From positions 15,208,001 to 15,272,000 of the forward strand of contig OX291555.1 of the NCBI GenBank assembly GCA_946406115.1: a DNA stretch of 64,000 nucleotides. Reading direction: 5' to 3'. Within the stretch, counting starts at the first letter, position 1, and each line of letters opens with the position of its first letter. A program made the position numbers and the translations under genes. Positions 23,201 to 35,200 of the stretch are shown piece by piece. The stretch comes from Apoda limacodes (lineage: Eukaryota > Arthropoda > Insecta > Lepidoptera > Limacodidae). The notes beneath the pieces are model-generated. The model did no database searches. It was not told the origin of the DNA and worked only from the letters and a program-made list of their open reading frames with translations.

Positions 23201-26200
23201 CTGCTTAAGCACCACTGCTGGTATACCGTCTGGCCCACTCGACTTATGAACGTCTAGAGAAAGCAACGCCCGCCTGACCTCCCGCTGCGTTATGGAGATT
23301 TCCGGCATGGACTTACCGCACCACGGTATAGTAGGTGGTACAGCGCCTTCATCGCTCATATTCGAGTTCGAGGCAAAGAGACTGCCCAGTAGATCGGCTT
23401 TCTCTTTAGCACTATGGGCCAAGTCACCATCGGTCTTTCGCAGTGGTGGTAACGACGACTGGCAGAAGTTCCCTTCGGCAGCTTTGGCGAGCGACCAGAA
23501 AGCACGACTCCCAGAAGGATAGCTCGCAAGTCGCCCACCTATTTTGCCGATGAATTGGAATTTTGCTCTGGCAGTTGCTTTCTTACTGAACCTCGAGGCA
23601 GCATTTAATTTGCGTTTTAACTCAGAAATATTCGGATCCTTATTAAAACGAGCCGTGGTCCAAGCCTCATATGCATTTTGCTTAAGAATTTTAGCTTTTC
23701 TGCAAGACCTATTAAACCACGGTCGTTTTTTGACGCCGGCAGCTACTCGCGGGTTAGGAATATAGCATTCCATACCAGCAAGGATTGTCTCAGTGACTGC
23801 GGCTGCGCAGACGTCAGGATCTTCTGAGTTAAAGCAGATCTGCCTCCACGGGTACGATGCGTAAAATTCACGCAATCAATCCCAGTCTGCCGACTTATAG
23901 TGCCACACACGACGCCAGTTAGTTGGCCCAATGTGGACCAGTACAGTTAAAACCAATTAAATAGAATTAACTATATTGTTACCTTATACCTATGTTGTTC
24001 TTTATAACAAAAGAATGGTATGTCTTTTTGAATTATTAAAATCGGACCATTACTTACAGAGATATTAAATAATAAAATAAGTCTTCCATGCCGCTAAAAG
24101 CCAATGCTTTTACGTGTGACGTCATCGTACTTGCACAGACTGCGCGCTCGTGCACTCATTCACAAGTCTCTCACAACTCGACGGAGCTGAGACGCGATAT
24201 GTACCTAAATAAAGTGTCGATACATATCAAGAATGTTAATTTGTGATAATTATTATAAAACCAATACCTACACATTATGAGTATTAATAAAGTTGCAGCT
24301 GGTTTTGTACAAGCTCAATCAGATAACCTTCCGAAAGTGGATTCTTTTATGGTATTTGAATACCTAGGTAATCATTCGAAGTTTACCAGTGCTGAGATTT
24401 GTGGCTGGAAACTACAGAAGTAAGGTTGCACCTTATTTATCTGCCTACATATTGTAACTTTTGTACTTAGTGGAATCCACGCCACCACTCAAGTCCGATA
24501 ACTAGGTACGTATACTAGGTATGTATTATCTGTAGCCACCAGCAAGGAATTTACTCTCTATCGAGAGGGTGCGAGGGATTTGTTTCTTTATCTAAGATCG
24601 AGTGGAAACCAGTAGTCTAAATTAAATCTTGTCAATAAGAATTATACCTAATAGGTACCTATTCCACAAACGGCTATCCCTATCAAAGTATAACTTGATA
24701 TTTCTCTGGTTTCCAATAAGGTAAAACAGATTCGCCGATGTTTTATTGAATTTTATTGCAATAGTTCCAGTTTTTATGACAAGGACTTGAGTTGTGGTGC
24801 GGACTCTAAGCTGTATGCAGGGACGTATACAGAGGGGGGGATAGTTGGGATTTATCCCCACCCCCCCGAAAACTGACGTTACATAAACTAAACGGGAGCA
24901 TAACCAACAATTTTTTACAGAGTTCATGGTTGATTCAATGTTTGTGTCCCCCCCCCCCCCTAAAACAAAATTTTGGATTTTGTATGCCTGACTGTATGTG
25001 GTAGGTATCAAAATGAATGAATGTAAAGTAAAAATATAGGGACGTATTTGGAAGTTATGAATAAAGTATTAATTATATTTTGAATAACGAATGTTATCTT
25101 TGTTCATTTATATGTAGATCATTCGCGATTGCAATAAATTGGCATCCGCGGATGGCTTTTGAACTACAGCAACTAGGTAGGTATAAATCGCGCTACGTAA
25201 GTTGAACCTGCGCAGAAATACATTTTTGGTTCGTTAGTACATTTGTTCCTACTGTACCTGCGCAGACGGCCGCCATTTTAGTTCAACTTACATGGCGCGT
25301 ACTATACCTACTTGCGATTTATTTAGTAAGGTTCAATACACTAAACTTGCTGATCTATGACGGAATTATTAATATATTTGTTGAGTGTGGTTGTCATGGC
25401 TGTTGTTTGCCGTCTCGATCATTTTTAGGGTTCCGTACCCAAAGGGTAAAACGGAACCCTATTACTAAGACTTTGCTGTCTGTCTGTCCATCTGTCCGTC
25501 TGTCACCAGGCTGTATCTCATGAACCGTGATAGTTAGACTGTTGAAATTTTCACAGATGATGTTATTTCTGTTGCCACTATAACCACAAATACAATCCTT
25601 ACCAAATTTGAATGCAACCAATCTGCGTGTTAGTCCTTTCATATATGTATAAATTGTTGAAATCTGTTCTTAATCCGCGAAGTTATCGCGTAACAAAAAA
25701 AAACAGTTTTTTTGCGACAAATAACAACCGCTGGACAGATTTTTTTCAAAATATTGTCAGATCTAACACATGACGTGGTATATCGATTAAAATGGTCCGT
25801 GAGCGATTTTGTCCATTATTTCTTGAGATATCGAGGGGCAAAAAAAAACTAACATACATATATACACGCATACACACATCACTCTGAACATGATTGCAAA
25901 CGATTCTCCAGGTTTCAAAACATAAAGAAAACACAAATCGATTTTTGGACCTATTATAATACCTTCTCTCAAGAGAAGTTAATAGATAATTAAATTAAAA
26001 TTATTTAAGGTGGGCTCCGATACAACAAATGTATTTTTGTTGTCGTTTTTATAAATACGAAACCCCTTATGCAAGTCCGACTCGCACTTGGCCGGTTTTC
26101 ATTAATCAGTGACTATAAAACCAAACTTTACTGTGAATAATGAGTATATATTGTTAGGATACCTAGGTATTTTGAGGTTTACATATTTATTCGGCACGTG

Positions 26201-29200
26201 AAACCTATGAAGATGATGCTGTGAAATTTGTCCAAGTCCAAAGGTTAGGGCATGTCTCTACAGTTAAAGCAAAAATAACGCCTGAACATAGGATAAAAGT
26301 AAAGCATATTGTTGCATATTTAGCGGAGATAGTTTTGAGCGTGGATTGTCATGATTGTGCTACCCAAAAGGGAGGCTGCGAACATAGCGTAGCGTTCGGC
26401 ACACAAAAAAATAGTTTTCTTTGCGTTTTAATAGTTGTGTTTGTACATTTTGGCACTATACAATATTTATTCATGGTTACAAAGTTGAACCGTGCACAAA
26501 TTGTACTACCTCATTTTTGGTATGACAAAAAAATATACCAATATTTTTGATTTTGCAAGGACTTTAATACTACATTCAAAACTAAAAACCTCGTTGATTT
26601 TCATTGTTTGAAATGATGCTCCCGGCTACTTTCTACCATCGCACCCCTCGCCATCAGCTGGGAATTCATTCTCACACTTTAGAACCAAAATGGTGGCGTA
26701 CAGTGTGGCTTCAGTGAAACTTCCTCTCGCAAACCCTTGGGTTGTGGAATGAGCTCCATGCCGAGGTTTTCTCTAAGGACTACAGTGACCTCTTACCATC
26801 AGGTGGACCTAAGCTTGTTTGCTACCTTAGTGGTATAAAAAAAACTTTTTTTTTGATTGGTAATCCTTGAGTAATGCCCCAGGTGTTGCAAGCGTCCATA
26901 GGCAAATAGTAAAAAAGAAAGGTCTTTTGTTCTAAATCATTTCCTACATTATACTGATATGCAGAAGTGCTATCTATTAATATACAAAGAAATTAGTAGA
27001 TAACTAAAAAAAAATTGAGGTGCACAAGTTATAGGTACATACTTACGTACGTACTTTATAATGTCTGTAATGAACTTTTAAGAATTGCATCATCATTAAA
27101 ACATATATTGAAAAAGAACGAATCATGCCTACACTTTTTGGTTCTATCTTTTTGATTCCAGAAGCCCTGACGTAGAACTTTTTTATTGCCATTTATGAAA
27201 TATATACTACCTGATGTATACATATAAAACAAATATCAGGAATTTCCTTGCTACAATAGATAGTTATATGGTTAATGGTGATTTTACAACTTTGCTACTT
27301 ATTTTTCCTTGTTTCAGGTATCACTCGGACTTATTCATCAAATGTTAATATACCAAAATTTGAGACTTTAGCTGTCTCAGTTCCTAAACGGCATGTCTTC
27401 CATGTAGAACTCAACCGTCCTGAGAAATTAAACGCCTTTAATTATAATATGTGGATGTAAGTTTAAAGCAGGATAGTTGTCATAACAAATGCTACATTAT
27501 CATCTCGATTACCTGATGGGTTGACAGAGTTACTGAAAGTTGGGTTATAATTTATAGTTAATCAAATTTAAAAACTCCATCTAATAAGTTTGTAGTTGAA
27601 AAAATTGAGCTGCCATTGATTATTATGCTAAAAATTTCAAATAAGATATTTGTTATTGTTTTCTTATATTAAATACAGATTGTATTTAGACAGTGCATGC
27701 AGGTTAACCTATTTTAAATTTTGATGTGAAAGATTTACTTTCTAAAACATGGTAAAAAAAAAATGGCTTCAGCTGGTACAAGTGATTTAATAGAAGATTT
27801 CCATGTGAATTTGAAAAATTATTTATGTTCTCAATACTACTTATACAAAATGGTTTAAAAACAATTATAATATCTAATTAATGTTCACCCTATGCGGGAA
27901 TTGAACCCCGGAGCCCCAAAATACACACTAGTAACTGAGTAACAAAGCAGTCATATTAAAGGATATGTCCAGCTGTAGCTTTTATAAAGAAAATGAGAGA
28001 ATATGTCATTAGTAAAATGCATTTAGATGCCCAAACTATTAATCGAAAATGACCAAAATCTGTCAAAAAATATAGATTTTTTGCTACTACAAATATTGTA
28101 AAATACACTATTTTATACAAGTACATGCAAGATTATCTAATTTCTTTGTTGTCTTTTATCATTACACCAAATTCATATCAATCTTTGTTTTATAATTTAA
28201 AATTACAGTGAATTGAATACATGTTTTTCATCACTGAGTGACAACCCTGAATGCAGAGTTGTAGTTCTGTCAGCTAAAGGAAAACATTTCACTGCAGGTG
28301 AGAATTTGAATTTTTTTTGAACCTACCAGCAGATTTTGTACCTGTGACATAGTAAAACTAAAGCAGTAGGTTATCACCACACAAAAAAAAATCTAACGCT
28401 GCTTGTATAGTGCGCGCCGCGTCCTGTAGGTACACATACCACACACAATGCCAATAGTGCAACCTTAAGTCATCTTGGCTTTAGCAGTATGATATATTAT
28501 CATTGAGTGTGTTGTTAGCCTGTTAAGTACTTTTGGTAATGATTAACAACAAGGAACTTATTCCTCTAGTAAAGAATCCTCTTCCAATTCAAACCCGTCC
28601 GTTTTTCTAAAAAGGGCAATTTGATACTTAATAGTATGCGTGTATATTCATTTATTTTTCTAACTTTGGACGTATAAATATATTTTAAATAACCAAGTAG
28701 TTGTAATTGTTTTGTTAATGTTAATTAAAAGGTTATGTTCCAGCTGAACTTGCAAACGCTGTTTTGCTTGAGCCCCCTGTACCTTTGCCTCTCCGCCACT
28801 TTCCCCCCTCTTCCCCTATCCCATACTTTATTTACTCTGTAAACATGAACTGCTGCTAATTATTTTTTTCTATATGAATTAATAACTTGACCAAAGTGCC
28901 ACCTATCTGGTTTACCAACTGTCAAAGGGTTGTACTATAATTTAGATATGTTCCTCAGCGGGTCAGCTGTTACCCTTAGTGCACACTCCAATCGCACCTG
29001 AACTGTTTTTTCTTTCATACAAATCAGCTAAATCGGTTGAGCCGTTTTCAAGTGATGCTCCGTCATATATGTGGCAATTGATTTTTTTATTTATACAAAT
29101 AAAAAAAATATTTGAAGATTTGAAAGCTTAAAAGAAAGAAATAACTGTTTTATGACAGTCATAGTTAGTTTAAACGGCTATATTATTATAAACTGTTGTT

Positions 29201-32200
29201 TCTGTTTCCAGGTATAGATCTTACGAGTATGGTGGACATGGCTAGTAAAGCCAACGAATTTGATGACGTAGCACGAAAAGCGAGATACCTTAAAAAAATT
29301 ATTAAACTATATCAGGTATGTTTGTAACTATAATTTTGTTTTACAGCAGATATTAAGCCATAAAGTAAAGATACTGACAGTCAGTCGGCTGACAAATCAA
29401 AACCTAGGATAAGTCTAGTCTCCCTTGTAAGTTGCAAGAATAAAAAACACATAAATCGAATGATGACCTGATTCAATATCTGAATTCCTTCACTCGATTG
29501 ACGATATTTGACGCTACACATGGTGCGCCCCCTATGCTACATAAAAGCAAAAAAATAATAATTGTCATGTTAGACTTTTTTTTTAGTAGCTTACTACTTA
29601 TTTTTATTACCTAGTAAGTGTTTCGGTACATATTGTATGCTCTTTAGCTGATTACCAAAGTATTGTTTTATTACTTTAAATAGAAATTCTTGCCAGCTCT
29701 TTTTGGCAGGAATAAACATTGTTTACATTGTATTGACGATTCAAAAGTGTTCTTAGAAACCTATTTGAATAAATATTGTTTGATTTGATTTGAATTAAAT
29801 GTATTATTTTATTTACTAATAAGTATTTAAATTTTATACCACCTGTATGGCGAAAGTCAACTGTATGATCAATAATTGGCTGACTTATCCCCTTTTCCTG
29901 CTCTTCGCTCTAAATTCACACCGATAACTTGCGAACTTCTGCTAAACTTTATGAAATAGTTGTGTTAAGTAGAAAAAAAACTTCCTGGACGTGCCCAGAA
30001 CAACTCCACATAGTGGTTTAGGAATGCAAAAGTGTCTCTTGTATACAGGATAGAAACGATAAATAATCTCACTTGATTAATATATATCGTAATAGTAATT
30101 ATTGATCTCGAAAGTAGATCACGAGCTCTATTCAGTGGTATCAGTAATGGTTTATAAAATAAACTGGATCCATCCGCAAATTTGATTTGTTCAGCTTCCA
30201 CACATTTGGTATGGTGACAGGGCTCTCATCTCATGCATATCTTACGCCATGTGATTTTTCCTTTGGGGTTTCTTAAAAGACAGGTCTACTGTGCACGAGT
30301 CAACAACTAACGATACAACGAAACGTTCATAGAGAGACAGAAGATGGAGCGAGAAAATGCACAGAAAATGGAAGACGCCACTTCGAACATTATGAAAAAA
30401 ACCTGTTAAGAAATGTAATTAAATAAAAATTATAAGCTCGTAAATTTCGTACTTATTTTAAATTATTTACGGAAATAATTTAGGTTTATTAGTTTATAAT
30501 CTTGCTAAGGTATTAGGTATCATGCGATGAGTGCCTTGTTGCCATACTAAATGTATGGATGCCTGAAACTTCAAATTTTCAGATAGTTCTAGTTTATTTT
30601 CTTAACCATTTTCGATACCATTGGATAAGGCTCGTAAAGCTCTTTCAGGATCAATTATCAGTTTTTCGAAATCGTGTATGTTTTATAAATAATTGAATGA
30701 GATCACTTATCGTTTCCACCCTGTATAGCAAAATTATTTTTCAATTTTATGTAGATATTGTATATATTGATCATTAACGAGTTTTTGTATCTATTCAATT
30801 CCTATTAGGACGGCATAACTTCGTTGGAGTTATGTATAAAGCCAGTACTAAGCGTCGCACACAGCGCATGCGTCGGGGCGGGCGTGGATCTGATCACTGC
30901 TGCTGATATTAGGTACGATTTAAAATGAAAACAATTATGTTATCCTAGTACTTATTTAATATTATCCGCAAGGCGTTCTCTGTTGGACACAATGTACCGT
31001 AGATTGCAAAAAGACACGGAAGGGCAAGGCGGAAAATGAATAGTATAAGTCAAGATAAAAAATTTGCAACACTGTTTTTTGCAAGTTAGTTTGCCCAAAA
31101 TAAAACAATAAAACTACTAAAACCACTCTTAAAAATATCTTATCACTATAACCATAAAGTCTACTAAAATGTTAATTTTCTTTATCCTTTGAGAAGTACA
31201 GAGTAAAGAAGTTTAGGAGTAAAGAGTCGCAGTCACGAGGTAGAAGACAACAAAGTTATTTGGCCAATCTTCATTGTTACTGTTACTGGATATAGCAGGA
31301 ATCCATCGGTGATATCTATCTATTAGTGGCGTCCTGTGGCACCGATTGCTTCAAAACCAAACGCCTGATTGATTTTTGATTTGATTTTTACTACCTATAC
31401 AAAAAATATTACAATAGAAAACCATAACCATAACACCCTGTTTGAAACGTTTGATCTGGATTAAATCTCTTTCTGACCATGGTAGAAGAAAACATTGTAT
31501 TCATTTCATCACATTCATTGGCTTATTATGTGTTAAAAAACTCTTTAATTATATTGTAGATCGTGATGTATTCTTGGTTAATTTTGGGAAGAGAATACCA
31601 GGAGTCATAACCATAACACCTAAGTCTGTTTTATGAAACATTTGATCTTGATTAAATCTCTTTCTGACCATGGTAGAAGAAAGCAATTCATTTCATCACA
31701 TTCATTGGCTTATAATGTTTTAAAAAACTTCTTAATTATATTGAAGATCGTGATGTATTCTTGGTTAATTTTGGGAAGAGAATACCAGGCGTGAGTAAAT
31801 ATGTATTCCATGTTCCTGACCAAATTAAAAAATTATCTATTTTGAAAAATGATTTTTTTTTTTAACAAAGTTTGTAATAAATTAAAAAAATCGGCCAAGT
31901 GCGAGTCGGACTCTCGCCCGAAGGGTTCCGTACCATTATCTATAAAAACGGTAAAAAAATCACGGTTGTTGTATGGGAGCCCTCCTTAAATATTTGTTTT
32001 ATTTTAATTTAATTATTTATTTTCTAAAGAAATAAATATAACTAAATATTCTGTGAATATTTTAAGCGTCTACCTGTTGCTGTTATCAATATCGAGCAGA
32101 AACAAGCCCAATATTACGTTTGTTGTATGGGAGCCCCCTTAAATATTTATTTTATTTGTTTTTTAGTATATTAGTGTATGTTATAGCGGCAACAGAAATA

Positions 32201-35200
32201 CATCTTCTGTAGAAATTTCAAATGTCTAACTGTCACGGTTCATGAGATATAGCCTCGTGACAGACGGACGGACGGACGGATGGACAGCGGAGTCTAAGTA
32301 ATAGGGTCCCGTTTTTAATCCTTTGGGTGCGGAACCCAAAAAAATAAACAGACAGCAAATTCATACATGACGTATTCACACAAACGTACTTAAATATTTT
32401 TAAAAGGTGTACATAAAATGTCATCAAGCAAAGACATCTCTCATTCCATTTGCCTGTTTAATAGGCCCTATTACAATCGGACAAATGCATTGGACAAAAA
32501 TTCCGTAACCCAAGCCAATAAATTACTAATTTTCTATCTGAAGTTTAACTCAACTAATTGTAATTTTTTGCATATGGCCGTTCTACAACCACGATAGTCC
32601 GGCACGACGGCTTTTCGCCACAACACTGCTTCTGATAAAGTGCATCTCGACTAAGTAGTGTCTAAAATAAAGCTTGTAAAAATATAGGTAAAATATTTTT
32701 ATACAAACTAGCTTTCATCAGACCCTGGTTGTCGTTTAAGACCAGAGTACTTGTCAAGACAAATCAAACAAGCACAAACTCGATGGGATAGAGTCGTTTT
32801 GTTACAAAGGTCCTATGGGGACCTTCCGGCTTCGTCATCAGACCAGCTCTATGACATCAATATATTGCATTGTCATCCGATTTACTTGTGTATGCAAAAT
32901 TTTAACTCGATCGAACACCGGGAAGTGGGTCAAATTTAACTTACAAGATTTGATTACAGACAACGGGACTGGTGAAACTACATAAATAAAAGCTTGTAAA
33001 AAATAACCTATAATTTATGTAAAAATTATCAATGTTCAAAGTCATCATTGTCAAATATTGAAAAAAAAAAACAGTTAAATATGCTTGTGGATAAATCTTT
33101 GTTGAATTGGCAACGTTTTCCTTTTTCAGATATTGTACTGAAGACTCGTGGTTCCAAGTGAAAGAAGTTGATATAGGCTTGGCTGCAGATGTCGGCACAT
33201 TACAGAGGCTGCCTAAGGTAATTATTTGGCTACACACATGCGCGTGAACAAGTATAATTTTTTGACCAGGCCATTCTTCTTTTGCACTCCAGGGGCAAAG
33301 GAGGCTTTGACTTGAGTGTCAGTTTTCAAGCCGCCCCATATGACCTTTGACTTGATGTAACGACTTCCATATGACGTGTGGGCTTATAGTAAATAAATAT
33401 ATAAATAAATATTTTTGGTCATTACACACAGCGTCATCTGGCCCCAAAGTAAGCAGAGCTTGTGTTATGAGTACCGGCCAACGGATACGAATACATATAT
33501 AATACTTTTTTTTTGTAAATGCATTACATATCATACATAAATACACCCAGACTAATGTTAATCACATAAATGGTCCAGTGCGGATTGTGGACTTCACACA
33601 CGTCTTTTTTCACAAGGTTTTCTTTACCAAAAACTAAATGATGGTTTTAATCAATGTGTGTACTTGAGTCATGAAGAAAAAAGATAATTGGTACACGAGT
33701 GGGTCGAACCTACACCTCTCAGAACTCAAGGCAGACACCAAAACCACTAGGCCAACACTGACCACATGCCCATTTTTTTATTTTAATAGCTTGCGAACAA
33801 GTCAGTGATAATAATTTTGCTCACTGGAGAGGACTTCAGATTCTATGAAGTACAATCCAATTAATCACATTCCAAATTTAAGTTTGACTCCCTCGCAGCT
33901 TAGTCGGTAGAGTGTCCGGTTGCTGCGAAGAGGGTGAGGGTTCGATTTCCGCAATGTACAAACATTTACGTGATTAACATTTGTGTTTGTCTTGAGTCTG
34001 GGTGTATTTGTGTATGATATGTATGTATTTACAAAAAAAAAGTATTATATATGTATTTGTATCCATTGTATGGTACCCATAATACAAGCTAAGCTTACTT
34101 TGGGGCCAGACGGCGCTGTGTGTTAAGTCCAAAAATATTTATTTATCTATTTATTAAATATACCACATTTTGTTATTCAATTTTACAACTAAAACAAAAA
34201 TTTAATTGAGATAAACATGTCCTCGAACATTTAGGTATTAAATGTCACTAATGGTGATAAACCTTCCTTTAAAAGTTTAAATCAACGCATTCCAGACAAG
34301 TAAAATGAGATGACACCTATAGTAACTAAAGTCAAATTTCGCGTTGTATTTTCAGGTAATAGGTAGTACATCAACAGCGAGAGAACTTTGCTTTACTGCT
34401 AGAAAATGGGACTCCAAAGAAGCATTAGACATAGGATTCGTTAGCAAAGTCTATCCAGATAAGGATACGTAAGTTTATTCACATTGTTTTAGTAGATTAT
34501 GTCTTATATACGGCAGTGTTGGGTAAAATTTAATTGTAATTAACAAATGATTAGCAAAAAATCATCAAGATATTTTAATTTCTCACAAATGTTTCACTCA
34601 CTTTGTCACAAATAAACAATAAATTAATTTTGCATTTTAGATACTAATCGGGTCTTAACGCGACGGTAAGTTTACGAAATCGTACCTCTTTAGGGTTCCG
34701 TACCCAAAGGGTACAAACGGGACTCTATTACTAAGACTTCGCTGTCGATTTGTCACCAGGCTGTATCTAATGAACCGTGATAGTAAGACAGAAGTAATTT
34801 TCACATATGATGTATTGCTGTTGCCGCTATAACAAATACTTAAAAACAGAATAAAATGAATATCTAAGCGGGCTCCCATACAACAAACGTGATTTTTTTT
34901 TTGCTCGTTTTTGCTTGATATTGATAACGGCAACAGACGCTTGAAATATTCACAGAATATTTAGTTATATATTCACTTTAAAAATAAATAACAAAATTAA
35001 AATAAAACAAATATTTAAGGGGGGCTCACATACAACAAAGGTATTTTTTTGCCGTTTTTATAGATAATAGTACGGAACCTTTCGTGCGCAAGTCCGACTC
35101 GCACTTGTTTTACTTACTTTCTTACCGTCGCTTTAAGACCTGATCATTACCTATCTTAAATGATAAAAAAACGCAAAAGTTTAAAATTACATAACTAACT

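Noticed and set aside
21482..23945. Twin-priming inversion joining the plus fragment and the minus LINE
   Set aside because: In twin priming the inverted part lies at the 5' side of the poly-A copy; here it lies beyond the poly-A tail, so independent insertions fit better.
27275..27460. 61-codon frame as a free-standing small gene starting in TTG/ATG upstream of ECH1 exon 2
   Set aside because: Its first 14 codons are intron; a GTTTCAG acceptor at 27317 and the in-frame join to exon 1 show that only 27318-27456 is coding.
33893..33965. Functional tRNA gene
   Set aside because: A and B boxes are good, but the sequence runs on into the SINE body without a tRNA 3' end or T-run, and copies of the body occur elsewhere.
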